DNA of 6,128 nt from Actinomycetota bacterium (GTDB taxonomy: Bacteria; Actinomycetota; Acidimicrobiia; Spongiisociales; UBA5794), in assembly GCA_003648875.1 (NCBI GenBank), contig QMQC01000120.1, positions 1 to 6,128 of the forward strand, written 5' to 3'. Under the pieces are notes generated by a model. It was not told the DNA's origin. It made no database searches and worked only from the letters and a program-made list of their open reading frames with translations. Of this stretch, positions 1 to 4,868 are shown piece after piece; the stretch's first letter is position 1; every line of letters begins with the position of its first letter. The position numbers and the translations under genes were made by a program.

Positions 1-918
1 CCCCGCCTTGGCCAAGTGGGGTGTAACCACGTACTCGTAGCCGAACGCAGCGTGGGTCCTGCGCGAATAGTCCTCAACCGTTCGGCGCAGGATTCCACCC
101 TTTGGGTGCCACACGGCGAGGCCGCTACCGAGTTCCGACGGGAACGAGAAGAGATCGAGTTCTGCGCCGAGCTTCCGGTGATCCCGCTTCGCTGCCTCCT
201 CGAGACGAACGAGATAATTGTCGAGCGCCTTCTTGGATTCCCAGGCAGTCCCGTAGATCCTCTGCAACTGTGGCCTTTTCTCGTCGCCACGCCAATACGC
301 GCCTGCAGCTCTCATCAGCTTGAAGGACTTCAGTCTCCCCGTCCTCGGCAGATGTGGTCCACGGCAGAGGTCGAGGAATCGGTCGTTCCGATACGTGCTC
401 ACCGAATCCCCTTCGACCCCCTCACCAGATTCGACACCTGTGATGATCTCCTGCTTGAAGGGCTGATCGGCGAATGCTTCGAGTGCCTCATCGATACTGA
501 GCTCCCCGCGATCAAAGGTCTGATCCAACGCGACGATCTCGGCCATCCTTGCCTCGATGCGGTCCAGATCATCCGGCGTGAAGGGCTCCTCGACCTGGAA
601 GTCGTAGTAGAACCCATCTTTGATCGCTGGCCCGATGGCGAACTTCGCATTGGGAAACAGATCAAGCACCGCCTGCGCCATGACGTGCGCCGCCGAATGG
701 CGGATGACGTGGCGACCAGCGTCCGTGTTCTCTGTCACGATGGATACGGAAGCGTTCTCGTTGATCGGCCTGCCGATGTCGTATGGCTCGCCATCAACCG
801 TCACCGCCACGGCCGCCTTTGCCAGACGCGGACCGATATCGGCCGCAATGTCGCTTCCCGTGACGCCAGCCCCATACTCCCGGCTGGAGCCGTCCGGCAA
901 GGTGATGATTGGCGGCAT
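1..918 (-). CDS. thrS: Threonyl-tRNA synthetase, N-terminal part (partial)
   Basis: Cytoplasmic class II aminoacyl-tRNA synthetase that charges tRNA-Thr with threonine. The 306 visible residues start at ATG 918 (MPPIITLPDGSSREYGAGVT) and stay open to the window edge. Residues 1 to about 62 form the TGS domain. Residues about 67-220 are the N2 editing domain, which removes mischarged serine: its HxxxH is H74-S-A-A-H78, and the second half of the site is D183-L-C185-R-G-P-H189, matching the zinc-like HHCH set of E. coli ThrRS, with K155 in PFKQEI. From about residue 245 the catalytic core begins (FSFPSELGSG, then AVWHPKGG, class II motif 1 region). Motifs 2 and 3 and the anticodon-binding domain lie outside the window. 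The start is supported by AGGA nine bases upstream (928-931). The editing site looks intact. The gene diverges from the APH-like kinase. Identification is firm. Confidence 0.97.
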   Translation of the reverse strand, partial: MPPIITLPDGSSREYGAGVTGSDIAADIGPRLAKAAVAVTVDGEPYDIGRPINENASVSIVTENTDAGRHVIRHSAAHVMAQAVLDLFPNAKFAIGPAIKDGFYYDFQVEEPFTPDDLDRIEARMAEIVALDQTFDRGELSIDEALEAFADQPFKQEIITGVESGEGVEGDSVSTYRNDRFLDLCRGPHLPRTGRLKSFKLMRAAGAYWRGDEKRPQLQRIYGTAWESKKALDNYLVRLEEAAKRDHRKLGAELDLFSFPSELGSGLAVWHPKGGILRRTVEDYSRRTHAAFGYEYVVTPHLAKAG

Positions 919-927
919 TTCGTTGTT

Positions 928-931
928 TCCT
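928..931 (-). promoter_or_regulatory. Shine-Dalgarno of thrS
   Basis: On the minus strand TAGGA precedes the thrS ATG with nine bases between AGGA and the start codon. It supports 918 as the true start. A TAnnnT hexamer (TACGCT, 948-953 on the minus strand) lies 29 bases upstream of the ATG and could be the -10 of thrS; no clear -35 accompanies it. Confidence 0.5.
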
Positions 932-959
932 ACTCGATGAAGCCGTAAGCGTACCCGCG

Positions 960-991
960 TTGTTCGTCGTGGTCGTCACGACGTGCAACAA
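960..991. repeat. Imperfect inverted repeat between thrS and the APH-like gene
   Basis: The arms are TTGTT-CGTCGTG (960-971) and CACGACG (977-983) followed, after the three bases TGC, by AACAA (987-991). Seven plus five base pairs match around a 5-base centre, with a 3-base bulge on one side. It sits in the 98-bp region shared by the divergent thrS and APH-like genes, just upstream of a possible thrS -10 hexamer at 948-953. An operator for a dimeric regulator, or a hairpin in the leader of the APH transcript, are both possible; neither is shown. Confidence 0.4.
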
Positions 992-1002
992 TGCTGCTCC
1001 CG

Positions 1003-1010
1003 AAGGAGGG
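1003..1010 (+). promoter_or_regulatory. Strong Shine-Dalgarno of the APH-like gene
   Basis: AAGGAGGG is nearly the full anti-16S complement and the best ribosome binding site in the window. In the APH frame the codon at ideal distance (six bases) is CTG at 1017; the nearest ATG in frame is at 1044, 33 bases away, and the upstream TTG 960 and GTG 969 lie before the site. It therefore decides the start in favour of 1017, an unusual CTG, unless the match is fortuitous. Confidence 0.6.
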
Positions 1011-1016
1011 GTCGGT

Positions 1017-1874
1017 CTGGATCCACAATCGCTCGCCCGCAGAATGGCTGCTGGTGGCACCATTCAAGAACTGACGGCGACAACATCGCAGGTCGGCGCA
1101 AATCAGGTCTACCGAATATGGAGTGACGCCGGGAGCTTGATAGTCAAGATATACGGCTCAGATGCACGCCAGCGTAGAGAGCGTCACGCGATGAACGCTC
1201 TCTCGGAGTGGGGGCATCTGCCCGAAATCCGCGACTCCGGTTCAACACAGGGTCTCCACTGGATCGTGTTCGCTGACGCCGGTCGATGGAACCTCGAAAC
1301 ACTTCCTGAGAACCCCGGCCTTGCCCGCACTGCCGGCAAAATTCTGCGCGAGCTGCATGACACCGACAAGTCGCTGCTGTCGAACCTGGAGCGCGGAATC
1401 GACCAGGAATGGGTAGCAATCGACTTCCAATCGACCCTCAGAAGGCTCGATCGATACCGATCCCGAGTGGGAGTTTCCCAGGAATTCATCAAGGCTGCTC
1501 AGAGCGTCAATCCTCCGTTTGCAAATGAACCCGTCGTTGCCCACACCGATGCAATCCCTCGGAATTTCATCGTTGACAACGAGGGAAACGTGACGCTGAT
1601 CAACTGGGAGTGGGCAACACTCGCGCCGCCGGAGTGGGATCTCACCCGGGCCGCGTGGTCCATCGGGATGCACGCAGGGCCGGCAGCTGCAGCTGCCTTG
1701 TTCGATGGGTATGGGAAATCGATCGACGGTGTTCTGATCGATCGATGGATCGTCTACCACACCGCGCAGACGCTTGTGAGGCACACCGAACAGAGAATGA
1801 CCAATCGGCCCTCGGATGTTCCGGCCGGACTCGTTGACGAGTTCAACAGGGCAGTGCTTGGTGCAACAAGCTGA
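1017..1874 (+). CDS. APH/choline kinase-fold phosphotransferase, substrate unknown
   Basis: About 285 residues from CTG 1017, or 276 from ATG 1044. The frame is open upstream to TTG 909 but that overlaps thrS. The protein has the aminoglycoside phosphotransferase (APH) fold: a nucleotide-binding lobe with the beta-3 lysine (LIVKIY, K44) and the C-helix glutamate (RRERHAMNAL, E55), then the catalytic loop H176-T-D178-A-I-P-R-N183. Thirteen residues after N183, the usual spacing, comes LIN196WEWA: the Asp that normally binds Mg2+ (IDWE in most relatives) is Asn. Family members phosphorylate hydroxyls of small molecules such as aminoglycosides, choline, homoserine or sugars; the substrate cannot be told from sequence. 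Nothing suggests an acquired resistance gene, since the neighbours are chromosomal. The D-to-N change may mean altered metal use or loss of activity. Residue numbers assume the CTG start. Fold assignment is confident, function is not. Confidence 0.85.
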   Translation: MDPQSLARRMAAGGTIQELTATTSQVGANQVYRIWSDAGSLIVKIYGSDARQRRERHAMNALSEWGHLPEIRDSGSTQGLHWIVFADAGRWNLETLPENPGLARTAGKILRELHDTDKSLLSNLERGIDQEWVAIDFQSTLRRLDRYRSRVGVSQEFIKAAQSVNPPFANEPVVAHTDAIPRNFIVDNEGNVTLINWEWATLAPPEWDLTRAAWSIGMHAGPAAAAALFDGYGKSIDGVLIDRWIVYHTAQTLVRHTEQRMTNRPSDVPAGLVDEFNRAVLGATS

Positions 1875-1923
1875 GAACGGACGTCCGACGTCTGACGTCT
1901 GGCTGCCGATTTCCGACTTCTGA
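1868..1923. repeat. Degenerate heptanucleotide tandem array at the end of the APH-like gene
   Basis: Eight contiguous 7-base units, read on the plus strand: aagctga, gaacgga, cgtccga, cgtctga, cgtctgg, ctgccga, tttccga, cttctga. Seven of eight end in GA and most fit a loose consensus CKTCYGA. The first unit contains the APH stop codon TGA (1872-1874), so the array is in phase with the end of the gene. More degenerate 7-base blocks may continue to about 1951 (aagctcc, aacttct, gtcaaga). Read on the minus strand it would encode a heptad like SEIGSQT/SDVG, but no gene there looks real. The pattern resembles degenerate heptamer repeats I recall from intergenic regions of unrelated bacteria; its function is unknown. 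Confidence 0.7.
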
Positions 1924-1982
1924 GAGCGCGAAGCTCCAACTTCTGTCAAGACAAATACCCGGGGTTTTCGCGTTCTCGTTTT
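1922..1982 (+). terminator. Possible terminator hairpin after the APH-like gene
   Basis: GAGAGCGCGAA (1922-1932) pairs with TTCGCGTTCTC (1967-1977) over 11 positions with a single G-U, followed by G and TTTT (1979-1982). The loop is 34 bases, long for an intrinsic terminator, and the U-tract is short. It lies between two same-strand genes, 48 bases after the APH stop and 29 before the next start. It overlaps the last base pairs of the heptamer array, so the pairing could also be a by-product of repeat sequence. Confidence 0.35.
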
Positions 1983-2011
1983 AGCATGGCGCAACCGATG
2001 AAGGGAGCGTG

Positions 2012-2215
2012 ATGTTGGAGATGGCACTCGCTGCAGTCTTTATTACTGTTGCAGTCCTGGCGATCGGCGGCCGAGGCATGAATGCCGCCGGGAGCGGCGT
2101 TCAGCAGCATTTCGTCGTCATGGATGAGTCATCTGATCTTCCATGCCCGTGGTGTCGTGCCCAGACCCGCGAAGGCGACCAGCACTGTTCAACCTGTGGG
2201 CAACGTTTCGGGTAG
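2012..2215 (+). CDS. Small membrane-anchored zinc-ribbon protein
   Basis: A 67-residue protein. ATG 2012 follows AAGGGAG (2001-2007) by four bases; GTG 2009, one codon earlier, is the alternative. Residues 4-20 (MALAAVFITVAVLAIGG) form one hydrophobic helix, best read as an N-terminal membrane anchor or uncleaved signal. A linker of about 23 residues leads to a C-terminal zinc ribbon with C45-P-W-C48 and C59-S-T-C62, ten residues between the pairs, ending three residues after a CGQRF knuckle. Such zinc-ribbon tails are common in membrane proteins and usually serve in protein contact or metal binding; no specific function can be assigned. With one arginine after the helix and acidic residues beyond it, the ribbon is probably cytoplasmic, but this is uncertain. 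TAGCAT at 1982-1987 could be its -10. It converges with mshD, 24 bases apart, with no terminator seen between. Its coding status rests on the anchor-plus-ribbon architecture and the ribosome binding site. Confidence 0.75.
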   Translation: MLEMALAAVFITVAVLAIGGRGMNAAGSGVQQHFVVMDESSDLPCPWCRAQTREGDQHCSTCGQRFG

Positions 2216-2239
2216 CGAAGAGGCTTGCGCTGAAGGTTG

Positions 2240-3085
2240 TCAGCCAGGTGCCGTCAGCTGCACGAACTCGCGATTGACCAGGTCCTGGGTCATGCCCAGC
2301 CCTTCATAGAGCGCCACTGCCCGCTCGTTGTCACTATCAACCCAGAGAGTTCCACGGTGAACGTCCCGACACTCTGACAGATATCCGAATCCTGCAAGCA
2401 CAAGCGAGCGACCCAGACCTCTCTTCTGGCTGCCTGGTGACACCGCGATCCTGTAGATCTCTCCGTCCCTGTTCCTGTGCGTGCGAGTCCAGCAGAACCC
2501 GACGATCTCACCATCCCTCTCAGCGATCAGAAACCCCTCTGAACCGAGGCCCTCCTGTTCAAGGAGTCTCCACAATTCTGGCTCGTCGAGCGACGCTGCC
2601 TCTCTGTGCCCGGCAAAAGCGTCGCGGTTGACCGCCAGGATCGCGTTGGCGTCTCGCCTCTCGAAAGTTCGAACGGGAAGATCCCCCACGTGACCCGAGA
2701 ACGGCAAACCCACCACATAGTGAGCAAGTTCTCTGCCAATCCCGAAGCCCGCACGTCCGAGGGCGGCGTCGAGTGAGTGACGACGGGACCAAACCGATAT
2801 TGCATCCCCATGTGGGGTGAGGTCGATCGCCAGCCCCAGAAGGCGGTCTTCGAAGGCAGCGAATCGAAGGCCGGGACTCAACGCCGTCTCAACCGCCCAG
2901 TGATGCGAGCCGTCGTCGTGCAAATGGCAGGCTGCCACGCCCACACCGACGACTTCATGAAGTTCCTCGATCACCACGAGGTGCTCTGGATCATCGAGCT
3001 GGACGGTCTTGGCGTCACTCATCGCCTCGAATCCGTCCGCCTCCGCGATCGCGGAGAGGAATCGATCGATACGGGAATCGTGCAT
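2240..3085 (-). CDS. mshD: Mycothiol synthase-like GNAT acetyltransferase
   Basis: A 281-residue protein matching mycothiol synthase (MshD), which acetylates the cysteine amine of Cys-GlcN-Ins with acetyl-CoA in the last step of mycothiol synthesis in the actinobacterial cytoplasm. MshD has tandem GNAT domains. Here residues about 30-130 form the degenerate N-terminal one, and 137-278 the active one: VRTFERRDANAILAVNRDAFAGH (substrate side), FCWTRTH, the pair GE209IYRIAVSP on beta-4, the acetyl-CoA loop Q220-K-R-G-L-G-R, and WVDSDNERAVALY260EGLGM with the conserved tyrosine. E209 and Y260 correspond by position to the acid/base residues described for the mycobacterial enzyme. The frame is open to 3259, but ATG 3085 is chosen because the upstream part is low in conserved features and TACCGT sits seven bases before this ATG. 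No Shine-Dalgarno is present. Slightly shorter than M. tuberculosis MshD (about 315). It stands away from other mycothiol genes. A related GNAT of different substrate is the main alternative. Confidence 0.88.
   Translation of the reverse strand: MHDSRIDRFLSAIAEADGFEAMSDAKTVQLDDPEHLVVIEELHEVVGVGVAACHLHDDGSHHWAVETALSPGLRFAAFEDRLLGLAIDLTPHGDAISVWSRRHSLDAALGRAGFGIGRELAHYVVGLPFSGHVGDLPVRTFERRDANAILAVNRDAFAGHREAASLDEPELWRLLEQEGLGSEGFLIAERDGEIVGFCWTRTHRNRDGEIYRIAVSPGSQKRGLGRSLVLAGFGYLSECRDVHRGTLWVDSDNERAVALYEGLGMTQDLVNREFVQLTAPG
3041..3056. repeat. Perfect 16-bp palindrome in the mshD start region
   Basis: CTCCGCGATCGCGGAG is identical to its own reverse complement. It lies 29-44 bases inside the mshD coding sequence (codons for SAIAEA). 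It contains the octamer GCGATCGC. Nearby at 3061-3070 is a second, 10-bp palindrome ATCGATCGAT. The position just downstream of a likely leaderless start could suit a repressor site or an mRNA hairpin; chance in a helix rich in Ala and Glu codons is also possible. Confidence 0.55.
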
Positions 3086-3092
3086 GGAGGAG

Positions 3093-3098
3093 ACGGTA
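3093..3098 (-). promoter_or_regulatory. Predicted -10 box of leaderless mshD
   Basis: TACCGT on the minus strand fits TAnnnT and ends seven bases before the mshD ATG at 3085, so transcription would start at or next to the first base of the start codon. No Shine-Dalgarno precedes the ATG; the bases between are pyrimidine-rich. No convincing -35 is visible, as is usual for many actinobacterial promoters. Confidence 0.4.
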
Positions 3099-3147
3099 GA
3101 CGGCAGAGGGGCCCACCGAGAACTGTCTGTGGCCGGACACCTGTGAG

Positions 3148-3153
3148 TATGCT
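3148..3153 (+). promoter_or_regulatory. Predicted -10 box of leaderless patatin gene
   Basis: TATGCT ends seven bases before GTG 3161, the same geometry as the divergent mshD promoter. This favours GTG 3161 over ATG 3149, which would lie inside the box, and over GTG 3143. No Shine-Dalgarno precedes any of the three codons. No clear -35. Confidence 0.4.
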
Positions 3154-3160
3154 CCCGGCC

Positions 3161-4165
3161 GTGAGCAAGGTAGGACTGGTCCTCGGTGGTGGCGGCATCA
3201 CAGGCGCGGCGTTTCACTTCGGAACGCTGCTCGCCATCGAGATGGCCACGGGCTGGCATCCCGACGAGGCAGAGGTGCTTGTCGGAACGTCATCGGGCGC
3301 GTTCGTTGGCGCCATGGTTCGCGGAGATGCACTTCACCTCGACAGCTTGGCGGGAACGGGCGAGACACAAGATGAGATCCACGACTGGTTGAACGGCTAT
3401 CTCTACCGCCGAGGCACGCCACGAGGAGCACTTCGCTGGCTGCGCAGGGGGTTGCTGCCGGCCATTCGGCGCCCAAGCCTGCATGTTGCACTTGGGAGCC
3501 CGGGTGTGTATCGCACGGATGGACTCGAGGAATGGGTTTCTGATGCGATTGGACCTCTTGCAGATTCCTGGCCCGACAAGCCGACCGCTCTTGTCGCATA
3601 TGACGTCGAGCGCAGGACACGCGTCCCATTTGGAACCGAAGCAGCACCCAAGGTCTCCTTCTCGAGCGCTGTTGCGGCCTCAAGTGCAGTTCCCTTCGTG
3701 TACGAACCGGTTCAGATCGGCGAACGGTGGTACGCAGACGGTGGCCTTGCCAGCGGTACATCTGCTGACCTGCTGCTGGCTCATCCCGAACGACTTGATC
3801 TCGTGCTCATCGTTGCCCCACTCGCCGCAGACGCACCACGTTCGAGCGGAAGGTTCTACGAGGACGTATTCGACAAGGTTGGACGCGCCGCTCTTGCGGC
3901 TGAATTGGCGATGATTCGAACACAGTGGCCCGATACAGACATTCTCGTCTTGAGGCCCGATGAGGCGGTCCTCGACATTGCGAGGCCGAATCCGATGTCT
4001 GTTGGTGCAGCGATCCCAACATTCCTCGAGACGCTGCGGTCGATGCGCCACGAACTGGCACACGGATCGGTTTGGCAGGTTCTCCAAAGCCATCTCTGCA
4101 AGACCCGACCAGCCACCCATGGTGGATACGCATCGACGCTTCGCAACCGGCCTCGCGTAGGATGA
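3161..4165 (+). CDS. Patatin-like phospholipase (RssA-type)
   Basis: A 334-residue acyl hydrolase from GTG 3161 (MSKVGLVLGGGG); ATG 3149 would add four residues. It carries the complete patatin set: the glycine-rich oxyanion loop G9-G-G-G-I-T-G15, the nucleophile elbow G42-T-S44-S-G46 right after strand EVLV, and the catalytic aspartate in Y-A-D193-G-G. Members hydrolyse acyl esters of membrane phospholipids or other lipids by a Ser-Asp dyad. There is no signal peptide or membrane segment, so it should be cytoplasmic or act on the inner membrane face; the Arg-rich stretch at about 87-107 (YRRGTPRG, LRWLRRG, AIRR) could contact lipid headgroups, an inference. SSAVAASSAVPFVYEPV before the Asp is typical of the family. 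It is four bases ahead of a three-helix membrane protein, so the two are probably one transcript. Open frame further upstream to 2777 is antisense to mshD and not part of it. The substrate is unknown. Confidence 0.93.
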   Translation: MSKVGLVLGGGGITGAAFHFGTLLAIEMATGWHPDEAEVLVGTSSGAFVGAMVRGDALHLDSLAGTGETQDEIHDWLNGYLYRRGTPRGALRWLRRGLLPAIRRPSLHVALGSPGVYRTDGLEEWVSDAIGPLADSWPDKPTALVAYDVERRTRVPFGTEAAPKVSFSSAVAASSAVPFVYEPVQIGERWYADGGLASGTSADLLLAHPERLDLVLIVAPLAADAPRSSGRFYEDVFDKVGRAALAAELAMIRTQWPDTDILVLRPDEAVLDIARPNPMSVGAAIPTFLETLRSMRHELAHGSVWQVLQSHLCKTRPATHGGYASTLRNRPRVG

Positions 4166-4169
4166 GCCA

Positions 4170-4868
4170 ATGACAGCCAAGGAGAAGATCGCGGGCCTCT
4201 GGGGATCGAACGACCGCGTCGAGTTGATTGCAACGATCGTGCTCGCCGTAGCAACAATTCTCACAGCCTGGTCCGGTTTCGAGTCAGGCAAATGGGGAGG
4301 GGAACAGTCGATCAGCTTCTCCGAGGCGGGAGCAGCGCGAACCGAATCCACTCGGGCAGACACACTCGGCGGACAACTCGCCCAGATCGACGTAGCCATG
4401 TATATCGACTGGATCACGGCTCTGAGTGACGAACTCACCGCTGGTACGGTGACCGAAGCGTCGCTTAGCCCGTACTCGCCAACGGATGGCACTGTCTCGG
4501 GATTCCTCTACACACGATTCAGGGAGGAGTTCCTTCCAGCGGTGGATGCGTGGCTTGCCACGGAGCCGATCATCAATGACTCGGCTCCAAAGACACCCTT
4601 CGAGATGGATGAATACGTCGTGGCCCAGCAGGTTGAGGCAGATCGCCTCGCTGTCGTCGCCGATCAGAAGGCGGCGCTCGCCCGCACCGCCAACCAGAAC
4701 GGCGACAACTACGTTCTGACGATGGTTCTCTTCGCTTCGGTGCTCTTCTTTGCGGGCGTGAGTTCGAAGATGAATCGGCCTCGCAACCGGGTGATCGTGC
4801 TTGGATTCGGCATAGTGACTCTCATCGTCGGGTTGATCATCCTGGCGTCTCTGCCGATCCTCGTGTAG
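4170..4868 (+). CDS. Three-helix membrane protein of unknown function
   Basis: A 232-residue protein starting at ATG 4170, four bases after the patatin stop; AGGA (4159-4162) seven bases upstream serves as its Shine-Dalgarno and overlaps the patatin stop, which points to translational coupling. Predicted helices: about 17-35 (VELIATIVLAVATILTAWS), 181-198 (YVLTMVLFASVLFFAGVS) and 207-230 (VIVLGFGIVTLIVGLIILASLP). The loop between helices 2 and 3 is basic (K200, R203, R205), which by the positive-inside rule places it in the cytoplasm and the acidic 145-residue segment between helices 1 and 2 outside. That segment includes a helical, Ala-rich stretch (about 148-175, VVAQQVEADRLAVVADQKAA) leading into helix 2. 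The overall plan recalls DUF4337-type proteins, but I cannot confirm membership. No catalytic motif is evident. Partnership with the patatin is suggested only by gene order. Confidence 0.88.
   Translation: MTAKEKIAGLWGSNDRVELIATIVLAVATILTAWSGFESGKWGGEQSISFSEAGAARTESTRADTLGGQLAQIDVAMYIDWITALSDELTAGTVTEASLSPYSPTDGTVSGFLYTRFREEFLPAVDAWLATEPIINDSAPKTPFEMDEYVVAQQVEADRLAVVADQKAALARTANQNGDNYVLTMVLFASVLFFAGVSSKMNRPRNRVIVLGFGIVTLIVGLIILASLPILV

Noticed and set aside
16..948. Plus-strand open frame of 310 codons
   Set aside because: It is antisense to thrS, whose minus-strand frame has a full set of ThrRS motifs; the plus product has no recognisable family.
919..1016. T-box or other riboswitch in front of thrS
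   Set aside because: Only 98 bases are available, and there is no T-box core sequence or terminator/antiterminator pair; only the short inverted repeat is visible.
1017..1874. Aminoglycoside resistance gene
   Set aside because: Only the general APH fold is shared. The catalytic loop H-T-D-A-I-P-R-N differs from the resistance enzymes, and the neighbours are housekeeping genes with no mobile element.
1868..1951. CRISPR array
   Set aside because: Units are 7 bases with no spacers of constant length and no cas genes.
1242..2027. Minus-strand open frame of 261 codons
   Set aside because: Antisense to the APH-like gene and running through the heptamer array, which produces its SEIGSQTSDVG stretch; no domain and no ribosome site.
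2216..2239. Terminator between the convergent zinc-ribbon and mshD genes
   Set aside because: Only 24 bases, with no stem and T-run on either strand.
2777..3148. Upstream extension of the patatin frame
   Set aside because: It lies antisense to the conserved N-terminal half of mshD; the patatin domain begins at 3161 where the glycine-rich loop follows within nine residues.
3086..3259. Upstream extension of the mshD frame to 3259
   Set aside because: The 58 extra residues have no family character, overlap the patatin gene, and ATG 3085 has a well-placed -10 box.
3680..4492. Minus-strand open frame of 270 codons
   Set aside because: Antisense shadow of the patatin and membrane-protein genes; no motif.
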